DNA of 33,693 nucleotides from an uncultured Verrucomicrobiota bacterium. Lineage in GTDB: Bacteria; Verrucomicrobiota; Verrucomicrobiia; Limisphaerales; JADLHS01. The notes under the pieces are model-generated. The model ran no database searches. It was not told where the DNA came from and worked only from the letters and a program-made list of their open reading frames with translations. Location: contig CAIKLQ010000035.1 in the NCBI GenBank assembly GCA_903828255.1, positions 1 through 33,693 of the forward strand, in the 5' to 3' direction. How positions within the stretch are numbered: position 1 is the stretch's first letter; the number at the start of each line of letters is the position of its first letter. Below are positions 27,002-33,693 of this stretch, piece after piece. The position numbers were made by a program, and so were the translations under genes.

Positions 27002-27150
27002 ACAATTGGCTTTCAGGTCGGAGACATAACCCTGAAGCGGCACAATATAACGATCTACGAGACGAACCGGATCAAGGCGGGGATCAATAGCGGGGTGTTC
27101 TCGGGTGATGGAGCGGGCTTAACGAATCTCAATGCGAATGAGGTTCGCGA
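27002..27150 (+). pseudogene. Fragment of a verrucomicrobial 'GAGLTNLNA' surface protein
   Basis: The open frame reads GFQVGDITLKRHNITIYETNRIKAGINSG, then VFSGDGAGLTNLNANEVR. 'F.GdG.GLTNLNA' is a recurrent phrase in large repetitive secreted or tail-fibre-like proteins of this phylum. The frame is fused to unrelated sequence after about 27150 and has no start. It is a fragment trapped between the ISL3 remnant and the helicase remnant. Confidence 0.5.
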
Positions 27151-27152
27151 TT

Positions 27153-27452
27153 CTAAAGGCTATCCACGGGGAATTTCTCCCAGCCTTCGAGGGCTATCTG
27201 CTGGTGCAGGTCGCCGGGCACGACGAGCAACACGGGGGCGAGCGGCCGCAGCCGGCCGGTCCCGGGCGGGTGCGGCATGGGGGCAGACCGGGGACTGGAG
27301 ACTCGGGCCGGTCTTTTCCCAGCCGACTTTGAGCAGCGCCCAAGCGAAGCTGTAAATGGATTTGCCCAGCCCGGTATCGAGCGCGGGAATGAGGCCGTCA
27401 TGCAAGTCCCCGCGCGCGAGGTCCTGCGTTGGAAGGTTTTGAATTTAATCAT
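27153..27452 (-). pseudogene. N-terminal fragment of a helicase-like ATPase, with compensating frameshifts
   Basis: It starts MIKFKTFQ at 27452. It then matches in the next frame LARGDLHDGLIPALDTGLGKSIYSFAWALLKVGW, with the Walker A-like DTGLGKS. It returns to the first frame for PLAPVLLVVPGDLHQQIALEGWEKF, the motif Ia-like segment of SF2/SNF2 helicases. Two opposite frameshifts and truncation after about 100 codons mark a pseudogene. A short upstream frame (about 27590-27450, ...PGCWYAFYKSAQGEAAHVA...) ends in an overlapping TGA, suggesting this was once part of an operon in a mobile or plasmid-like element. Confidence 0.55.
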
Positions 27453-27670
27453 GGGTGGTGGATTTGCAGGGTGGATTGGGCTTTCCGAACGGCGGCCACA
27501 TGGGCCGCCTCGCCTTGGGCGGACTTATAGAAGGCATACCAGCAACCTGGAAGCGGCTTCTTTGTCAAGTCCGTGGTCGCACTCGTTGTAGCCAAACCCT
27601 GAGTAAACAAACGACCATTCAGGACCGACCCCTTACTGTCTCCCTCTGCCGCCCGAACAGAACGATTGCG

Positions 27671-27775
27671 CTATCAGCCTGTTGCAATAATCGATTTTCC
27701 GCAATTTTCATGCAAAAAGCCCAGCGAATGCATGAGGGTGTTTTTGAAAACAGGACTTTTTCAACAGGCTGCTAT
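27671..27775. mobile_element. MITE-like element of about 105 bp with terminal inverted repeats
   Basis: Terminal arms ctatcagcctgttg (27671-27684) and caacaggctgctat (27762-27775) match at 12 of 14 positions, including a perfect 10-bp core cagcctgttg. 'cagcctgttgaaaaa' resembles the ends of several IS families, so this may be a non-autonomous derivative. It has no coding capacity. Its right end supplies the TAG stop codon of the adjacent 1400-residue gene. Confidence 0.5.
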
Positions 27776-30700
27776 GGGGAAATCAAGCGGAAGAATTTAC
27801 GCGGCCCAGTGATGGGCTGAATAATCGGGGAGCTCCCGGGCAAGTTTGTCCACCCCGTTGGAGATCCGACACCGCTCAAATCACTGGCGACCTGCAAGCG
27901 ATACGCAGTGTTGGTCCAAAGCAACGTGATGTTTGTTGCAGTGTGAAGGAACTGCAAAGTGATGGGAGGCAACACCGTTACTTGGATTAACTGGCTGGTT
28001 TCCTCGCCAATGAAGTTCCGGGCCACCAGAGAATAACGACCCGCATTCGCCAAGGTGGCGGAATTGATGATGAGCACATTGTTCGTAACACCTGAGATCG
28101 TGCCGCCGTTGGTGAGAGCAACGCCGTTCAAGTACCACTGGTAGGCGAGTGGGAGGGCAGTGCTGAATGAGACTGCCAGGGCAATCTCCGAGCCGACTCT
28201 GAAGACCCCGTCGGTGAGCTGGCCGGTCACCTTGGCGGCGACGGCATCTGTACACTTGCCGGCCGGTCCTTGATTGTAGATGAACAGCATTTCCTCCGGC
28301 TTCAGCGCCCGGTCGTATAGTTCCAACTCATCGACCCCGCCGATATAGAGATGCGCTGGGTCGCCGGAACGGTTGCCGCCAATCCTCAGCTCCGCCGTGT
28401 TATCAACGCTGCCGAGTACCGGGACGGCATCCGCCTGAACCACCCCATTCACAAAGAGTTTGACTCTCTGAACCTCGGAACCCGAACGGTTGACCGTGAC
28501 GCCCACATGATTCCATTGTCCGTCCGCGACATTGACGCCCACCCCGCCGTAATTGATAATCCCGAAAGCAAGGCCGCCCATCGCGAAGCTCAAGCGACCG
28601 CCAACGAGACGCAAATAGTAGCCGGTGAATTGAACTCCAGCGGAGCGCTTGTCCACGAGCGCCATTTCAGCGTCACCAATGGAAGTCTTGATCCAGGCTT
28701 CCATGGAGAAATCACCGGTGCCGAAGTTCAATTGCGGACTGATTGAGGCGCTGTCATCCGCCACGCTCAGGTAAGCCGAGCCGGTGAAGAATCTGGCCTT
28801 CCCCACCTTGCCCAGTTCGGTGATACTGCCGTCGCCCACCAGCGTGCCTTGGTTGGCGCTCATGAGTTCCGCCGCCGTCGTAAGTAACACATCCTCAAAC
28901 GGCCACCACGCGACGATGTCATGGATGGTGTTCGTGCATGGCTCGCCATAAGCCAGGCCGGGGCCGCACAAGTCCGTGACGCGATCGCCGACATCGTAAA
29001 GCCCGTCCCGGTTCAGATCCGCGACCACTTTGAAGTCGCCCGCGAGGTGCGGTTGGCCAAGGTTGATCAGCGACAAATTCCCTGACGAGTCCGTGGTCGC
29101 CGTATGAGGTCCAGTCTGCGACCAGTCGGCCAGTTTCTTGCCGAGCGTTGCGACATTGCCGTCGATCACCAAGTAAAGATCGAAAGTGGTGGAGTTAGGA
29201 AAATCGCGCCCCGTCACATAGATATTGTCGCCGGCAGTAAACACCTGCTTGGGGGTCGCCGCGGACGCGTCGGTCGTAAAGAAGGTCAGATCTGGCACGC
29301 AAAACTCAAAGGTATAAGAGCCGCCACAGACACCGTCATAGTTCCCATCAAGCAGATTGCCCGAGAGATCCATGATCGTCGGCAGCAGCGTGAGGCTGTA
29401 CTTTCCGGGGTTCCAATCGGGGTCCGGGTAGATGTAGAGGGTGTCTAGGCGATCCCAAAGCTGGTTGACCGTGAACGGCACCGGGGGAGTAATTTGCACA
29501 TCCGCGGCGACGATGGGTTGCACTCTTTCGGAGAAATGGACCGTCACCGGAGCCGTTAGGATGTGCTGGCTCTTGATGGCAGCATCGTCAACCCACCTAA
29601 CTCTTGGACATATTGAATCCGCGGTGCGGGCGAGTTGCATCCGGGTCTCGCACACATTATTGGGTATGGTGCTGCATTCCGTTCCGAATTCGTCGGAGGA
29701 AACTACCCACGCCGAGTAGGTTCCCTTCGGGTCCCCAACGCCTGCGAGCGGCACGAACAGTTCCAGCACGGTTTGAGCCCTCTTCACTTTGAACGGCATG
29801 AACGAGGTAGGTTGCCAGGCCGGATCCTGACAGGAATCGTACTGTTCAACCGCATAGATGTCTTCGACGATGGAATGGCTCGACTCGTTGGTGGATAGGA
29901 CGATGCAGACTCTGTAATCAGCTCCGCATGCGGGATAGTCTGTTGCGCCGGTGGTGGAGTCGTTGTCCGCGTCAATGTAGAAGCAGAACGAGCTGGAATC
30001 AAAACCCGCTCCCCCGATGGTGAGCTTGAACCGCAGATCGCTTTGGTCCTGGCCGAATTCAAAATACTGAATATCGCACGCGCTTCCGCCATCGCCACCG
30101 CCATGGCATTGTGGGCCACTTGCGTCCATCAAACCAGCGGAGATGCCAGAACCTACCAGTACCAGCGTCCATTGCGTGTCCACTCTGCCCTCTTTACCTT
30201 TGATGGTATTTCTCAGGGGGTATGGGGTAGGACCGCTCTCCGTAGAATATCGATCCTGGCGGCAGGCGATGTTATCTCCGAGTGGCGTTGGGAGCGTCGG
30301 TGAGAAGAAATACTCGTGTGGGCCCAGCCGGAAAAATGGCTCATCGAAGTAAGCGTAATTGATGTTGTCCAGGGTTCCGATTCTCTTTGTGCCGGAACTC
30401 CTGCGATTGTAGAAGTCCATATAAACGACCACCGGGTTGCAAAAATCATCGCCACCCAACACGTAATCCTGGAAGAGGGTCGTCTGCTCAGAGTGCCAGC
30501 TACAATCCGCATTGTTCGCCATAGAGCTGCTGCTGCAATCCAGAGCGTCGGAGAAATCGTCGTTACAAGTATTCTTGGCCCTTTCTTGGGTGTAAGTCCC
30601 GGTTAGCGGCCAGAACCCTGACGTGGTGGTATTTTTAGGGTCCTCAAAGGTGTAGGTTTTATACTCGAAGTAATGGTGACCAGGGCCGCTGTTCAAAAAC

Positions 30701-31974
30701 TTTCCCACTTTCTTCCAACTGAACCGCCGGGTTGTTAAATCGCGCTTCCAGAGCCAACGTGGGGTGCCGATACTGCCAACATCCGTCCGGGACATACCAA
30801 TGTTGGTGCGTTCAAAGCCCCAGGCCCAAGTGTCATTGACGGCGGCAGAGGAATTACCCCCGAAAACCAGGAACTGGTGGTGGTTGGGAATGAAGTCTTG
30901 GAACGTCGCCGCGTGCTCGGCGCGCGCTGAGGGATTGATGGCACGGAACACCTGCGTCCACTCGGTTCCTTCCCGTTCCCAATATTCGTCACTCAGGCCG
31001 GGTGTTTCACCACCGAACAGCAAGATTCTGCCACACTCACTGGCATACGCCATCGCATGATTGCGGCGCGGGCTCGGAGAAATGGTGGTTTGGATAGGCG
31101 GGGTCTCATTCCATTTGGCGCCGTTCCATTCCCATGTATCATTGAGCAGATTACCATTCTCTCCCTCTCCCCCGAAAAGAACAACCACCTTTCGGTCGGA
31201 GTCATAAGCCATCGCATGGTTCTGCCGCGCCGGTGGACTGAGGTCCGCCGGTAAAAGTAAAAGCTGTGTCCATGTTGTCCCGTTCCACCACCAGGTGTCA
31301 TTCTTCACCCTGCCGTCATTACCTCCGAACACGATGATGCCATCGTTGATGCCATCGTATGTCATGGCGTGATTCCGCCGGGCGCTTGGGCTGTTGCCGG
31401 GGAGATTTCCAGCGACTCCTGGCGTCTTGTTCTTCCACTTTAACCCGTTCCAGCCCCATGTGTCACTTTTGTTGCCATCGGCGTCGACACCGCCGAACAA
31501 GATCGTCAAGCCTGGCCGAGCATCCTTCGCAGGGTAGTAGGCCAGCCCATGGTCACGGCGTGCCGTGGGGTTTTTGACAGGATGAACACTGTCAGCCTCA
31601 TTTGCTGTACGTTGAGCCCAATGGTGCCCGCTCCATTCCCAAGTTTCGTACGAATAGCTCCCACTCCTGTCTTCTCCACCGAACATTACAATGTACTGGT
31701 GGCCGGCGGCATTGTGGGAGGCCATCGCGTGCCCGAAAACGGCTGGGGGCGTGCTGCCGGGATATTTCTGCTCAGGGAACCAGACTTTGTTGTCGCAGCA
31801 GGCCCCGGTGAGCGTCTGTCCACCGGCGGCGAACACGAAGCCAAATGTCAGGAAGCTGAACAGGATGCCTGAACACGCCGATTTCAGGAAGCAACTGCCG
31901 CGCTCGCTTGGTGCCGAGCCCGTGTTGGGAGAAGGAAGCGCAGGGAGATGGAGACTTGGAGCTTGGAATTTCAT
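27772..31974 (-). CDS. Large secreted Kelch / LamG / Ig-like surface protein
   Basis: 1400 residues from ATG31974, preceded by gaagg at good spacing; the frame stays open upstream to 32409 but looks non-coding. A hydrophobic export segment lies near 30-52. Residues about 85-390 carry Kelch repeats (…RRNHAMAYD…VVVLFGG…NDTWEWNG…W), at least five blades of a galactose-oxidase-like propeller. About 620-760 has a beta domain with FYIDADNDSTTG (calcium-site-like). About 790-900 is Ig/Big-type (VTVHFSERVQPIVAADVQI). About 1020-1240 is LamG/concanavalin-like (IVAWWPFED, FSMEAWIKTS, GQWNHVGVTV). About 1245-1325 is Ig-like (AYQWYLNGVAL, NAGRYSLVARN). The tail ends FFRLISP. It is probably a cell-surface or secreted carbohydrate- or protein-binding protein. 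No enzyme active site was recognised. Confidence 0.88.
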   Translation of the reverse strand: MKFQAPSLHLPALPSPNTGSAPSERGSCFLKSACSGILFSFLTFGFVFAAGGQTLTGACCDNKVWFPEQKYPGSTPPAVFGHAMASHNAAGHQYIVMFGGEDRSGSYSYETWEWSGHHWAQRTANEADSVHPVKNPTARRDHGLAYYPAKDARPGLTILFGGVDADGNKSDTWGWNGLKWKNKTPGVAGNLPGNSPSARRNHAMTYDGINDGIIVFGGNDGRVKNDTWWWNGTTWTQLLLLPADLSPPARQNHAMAYDSDRKVVVLFGGEGENGNLLNDTWEWNGAKWNETPPIQTTISPSPRRNHAMAYASECGRILLFGGETPGLSDEYWEREGTEWTQVFRAINPSARAEHAATFQDFIPNHHQFLVFGGNSSAAVNDTWAWGFERTNIGMSRTDVGSIGTPRWLWKRDLTTRRFSWKKVGKFLNSGPGHHYFEYKTYTFEDPKNTTTSGFWPLTGTYTQERAKNTCNDDFSDALDCSSSSMANNADCSWHSEQTTLFQDYVLGGDDFCNPVVVYMDFYNRRSSGTKRIGTLDNINYAYFDEPFFRLGPHEYFFSPTLPTPLGDNIACRQDRYSTESGPTPYPLRNTIKGKEGRVDTQWTLVLVGSGISAGLMDASGPQCHGGGDGGSACDIQYFEFGQDQSDLRFKLTIGGAGFDSSSFCFYIDADNDSTTGATDYPACGADYRVCIVLSTNESSHSIVEDIYAVEQYDSCQDPAWQPTSFMPFKVKRAQTVLELFVPLAGVGDPKGTYSAWVVSSDEFGTECSTIPNNVCETRMQLARTADSICPRVRWVDDAAIKSQHILTAPVTVHFSERVQPIVAADVQITPPVPFTVNQLWDRLDTLYIYPDPDWNPGKYSLTLLPTIMDLSGNLLDGNYDGVCGGSYTFEFCVPDLTFFTTDASAATPKQVFTAGDNIYVTGRDFPNSTTFDLYLVIDGNVATLGKKLADWSQTGPHTATTDSSGNLSLINLGQPHLAGDFKVVADLNRDGLYDVGDRVTDLCGPGLAYGEPCTNTIHDIVAWWPFEDVLLTTAAELMSANQGTLVGDGSITELGKVGKARFFTGSAYLSVADDSASISPQLNFGTGDFSMEAWIKTSIGDAEMALVDKRSAGVQFTGYYLRLVGGRLSFAMGGLAFGIINYGGVGVNVADGQWNHVGVTVNRSGSEVQRVKLFVNGVVQADAVPVLGSVDNTAELRIGGNRSGDPAHLYIGGVDELELYDRALKPEEMLFIYNQGPAGKCTDAVAAKVTGQLTDGVFRVGSEIALAVSFSTALPLAYQWYLNGVALTNGGTISGVTNNVLIINSATLANAGRYSLVARNFIGEETSQLIQVTVLPPITLQFLHTATNITLLWTNTAYRLQVASDLSGVGSPTGWTNLPGSSPIIQPITGPRKFFRLISP

Positions 31975-32478
31975 TGAAGCCTTCGATTGTTGACCGCGTG
32001 AAATGTTCGACGTGCAGTTCAGCGAACGCCGAGGGAAACCGCTCGCCGCAGCCAAAGGCGAACAGACGAGGAGGGCGTAAGGTGACTTGGCGGTAGGAGG
32101 AGGTGGCCGACCCACCGAAGGTAAAGCCTCGGGTGGTTGGGGCTGTTGGGTGGAACGGTTGTCGGGCTCGGCCGTGCCTCGCGCAGCAAGACGACGGTCG
32201 CCGACCCAGAAATTCAAGGACTCTCGACTGGAAACGCTGGCGCGCCATGGGGACGCGCTGGCAAGAGGTAGCCTCGAACTAGTTACTTTCATCGGATCAC
32301 ATGCTTTCCACTGATAGGTATCGGCCCGCTCGCCGATGAGTTGAGCGCTAACTTGGTTTGTTTTCTGGCGGAGTCCGGGGACACCAGCACGACGGCGGGG
32401 TCGTCGCAATGGCCAGCCAGCGGGCGGTTTCAGCCGAGACCGGAAGATTCATGATTCAGAAGTGGTGGGGTGGGTTTT
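31975..32478. other. Intergenic stretch with no recognised feature
   Basis: About 500 bp between the start of the surface-protein gene and the YeeE-like remnant. The minus frame of the surface protein is open through most of it, but its translation (Arg/Pro/Ser-rich, no domain) does not look real. Only the gaagg ribosome-binding site just above 31974 is functional-looking; no promoter could be assigned. Confidence 0.45.
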
Positions 32479-33056
32479 TCAGGAGGCGCTCGCCCGTTTG
32501 CGGAAGAGAACCAGCGCGGTCAGGATGCCAAACGCGAACATCGTCAGGAAGAAGGTCCAACGGCTGAGCGCCAACTGCTGAGCGAACCGCTGATCCCGTG
32601 CCCGCCGGTGCAACCGCCCGCCATGCGCGCACCAAACATGATGATGACGCCACCGAGAAATGCCGCCACCAAGCGCTTCGCCGTCGAGCCACAGAATTGC
32701 TGAGACCATGTGGTAGGAACTTTCTCCAGCCGAAACGTGCGACTGATCACCACGCTCAACAGGCTGCCCAGAAACGTGCCGATCAGAAACAACATGCCGC
32801 CGTCCCACTTGAACGGGGTCTTGGCCCAGTATGCGTTCTGTGCCACGCCCTCGCCGCCCATCATCGGAAGCACACACACGCCGGAAACCGACGACAGCGC
32901 CGTGGAGATGTCGAGGGGTTGATTCACGAGGCCGAACGCGAACCAACTCAGCACCCCAATGCCGATGCCGACGAGGTAAGGATTCCAGCGGGCTTTGGCC
33001 TCGGCAATGTCGCCATCGCCAGAAGTCCCGGGTATGCAGTTTGGTTCTTTCATCAT
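32479..33056 (-). pseudogene. YeeE/YedE-family (DUF395) membrane transporter with frameshift
   Basis: The frame from 33056 encodes a multi-helix membrane protein: YLVGIGIGVLSWFAFGL, GMLFLIGTFLGSLLSVVI, LVAAFLGGVIIMFGARMAGGCTGGHGISGS. The conserved cysteine motif GGCTxGHG is diagnostic of YeeE/YedE proteins, which import thiosulfate or related sulfur compounds. The normal ending (AQQLALSRWTFFLTMFAFGILTALVLF) is found in the next frame down to a TGA at 32479. One missing base near 32581-32592 explains the shift. Without correction the product stops at 32544 (170 residues) and lacks the last helix. This is either a pseudogene or a base-call error. It probably worked with a second half-transporter not in this window. 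Confidence 0.75.
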
Positions 33057-33101
33057 CGTTGGGAGTTTACCGAGCCGCGGCCGGTTGAAAAGTTGCAGCC
33101 G

Positions 33102-33548
33102 TCAATGTGAACCACCTCGCAACTGCCCATCCTCCATCTCGTAAGTGCGGTCGAAGACATCGAGCGAACGTTGGTCGTGCGTCACCACCAGCACCGCCGC
33201 GCCGCGCTCGTGGGCCACCTTGCGGAACAATTCCATCACCTGCCGGCCGCGATGGCTGTCGAGCGCGGCGGTGGGTTCGTCGGCGAGAATCAGGCTGGGT
33301 TCATTGGCGGGAGCGCGGGCCACCGCGACGCGCTGTTGCTGGCCGCCGAAAAGGGCGTCGGGAAGATTCTGCGCCCGGTCGGCAACGCCCAGAAAATCGA
33401 GCAACTCCATCGCGCGTTTGTGCGCGGCGCGGGGCGTTGCGTCATTGATTTCCAGCGCCACCTGCACGTTTTCGACGGCGCTGAGAAACGGAATCAGGTT
33501 GGCCTTCTGGAAAAGTGCTTCTTCGGGCATGTTCTGGCAGTTTTGCAT
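33102..33548 (-). pseudogene. 5'-truncated ABC transporter ATPase (MacB/LolD-type)
   Basis: The frame carries the Q-loop region FQKANLIPFLSAVENVQVAL, a signature motif LFGGQQQRVAVARA (Phe where Ser is usual), Walker B LILADEPTAALD, and the H-loop VLVVTHD; it ends EDGQLRGGSH. The first 80 or so residues, including Walker A, are missing: at about 33545 the sequence changes to an ISL3 transposase end. The MENVQ/DRTYEMEDGQL style fits the MacB/LolD/DevA group that powers FtsX-like permeases. The ATG at 33548 is accidental. No permease gene follows; the YeeE remnant lies 45 bp downstream. Confidence 0.8.
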
Positions 33549-33693
33549 TGCGCAGGATAGAGGTCTAATCCACCCAGATGGAAGAAGATGGCGGCCTTAA
33601 ACCGCTCCTTGTTGCGATAGCCATCGGCCTTTTTGATCAATCCTTGGATGGCGTTATTCAATCCTTCCATCGGGCCGTTGGGGTGCCGGTGCG
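33494..33693 (-). mobile_element. C-terminal end of an ISL3-family transposase (runs off the window)
   Basis: Reading leftward from the window edge, the minus frame gives HRHPNGPMEGLNNAIQGLIKKADGYRNKERFKAAIFFHLGGLDLYPAQ, a well-preserved ISL3 C-terminus ('EGLNn.Iq...k.a.GyRn.e.fk.aiff..GgLdLyp'). It differs from copies A and C, so it is a second ISL3 subtype. After LYPAQ the frame runs out of family homology to a TGA at 33494, overlapping the ABC ATPase remnant in another frame. The element inserted into the ABC gene or removed its 5' end. Confidence 0.8.

Noticed and set aside
1-33693. CRISPR array, tRNA or rRNA genes
   Set aside because: No regularly spaced direct repeats, no cloverleaf-like segment and no rRNA-like sequence were noticed on either strand.

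Overview
The window looks like a chromosomal segment from a GC-rich verrucomicrobial bacterium (Verrucomicrobiota, probably the Pedosphaera/Limisphaera side). This rests on sequence style, not on a marker gene. The pointers are a pseudopilin with the [15 protein letters not shown] leader typical of the phylum, secreted proteins ending in a conserved tail (...RFYRVFKP, ...FFRLISP), a 'GDGAGLTNLNA' surface-protein fragment, and GC-rich dispersed palindromes. No rRNA, tRNA or CRISPR array was seen.

Region 1 (1-6344) is the distal end of what I read as an extracellular contractile injection system (eCIS) locus. It holds the C-terminal part of a conserved eCIS-locus protein, an AAA+ ATPase (Afp15/Pvc15-like), and a 1314-residue protein. 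That protein has an N-terminal DUF4157 (eCIS core) domain with HEAAH, a very long helical middle, and a C-terminal module that looks like a His-Me-finger nuclease. The three are tightly packed (2 bp and 4 bp gaps) and probably co-transcribed. The structural sheath, tube and baseplate genes would lie left of the window. This is the most interesting part.

Region 2 (6345-10569) is scrambled. It holds a group II intron-like 5' remnant, a decayed ftsK piece, an intact ArsR-type regulator divergent from an Old Yellow Enzyme, fragments of a phage/plasmid primase and of a hybrid histidine kinase joined head to head, and two strong inverted repeats.

Region 3 (10570-17608) is a three-gene signalling operon with ATGA overlaps: a 1710-residue membrane histidine kinase with seven PAS-like repeats, an Rcp1-type single-domain response regulator, and a REC-GAF-PAS protein with a C-terminal four-cysteine module. 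None carries a DNA-binding output domain.

Region 4 (17609-33693) is accessory. Intact genes encode exported proteins: a sialidase-like propeller, a GHL10-type glycoside hydrolase-like protein, a pseudopilin, an alpha/beta hydrolase, a GH26 beta-mannanase, an outer-membrane barrel, and a 1400-residue Kelch/LamG/Ig surface protein. Between them lie ISL3-type transposase scraps and broken genes: a polyprenyl synthetase N-terminus, a CxxC protein, a helicase, a YeeE/YedE transporter and an ABC ATPase. The intact genes suggest polysaccharide (mannan-type) degradation and surface binding. The debris suggests repeated insertion and deletion by ISL3-like elements.
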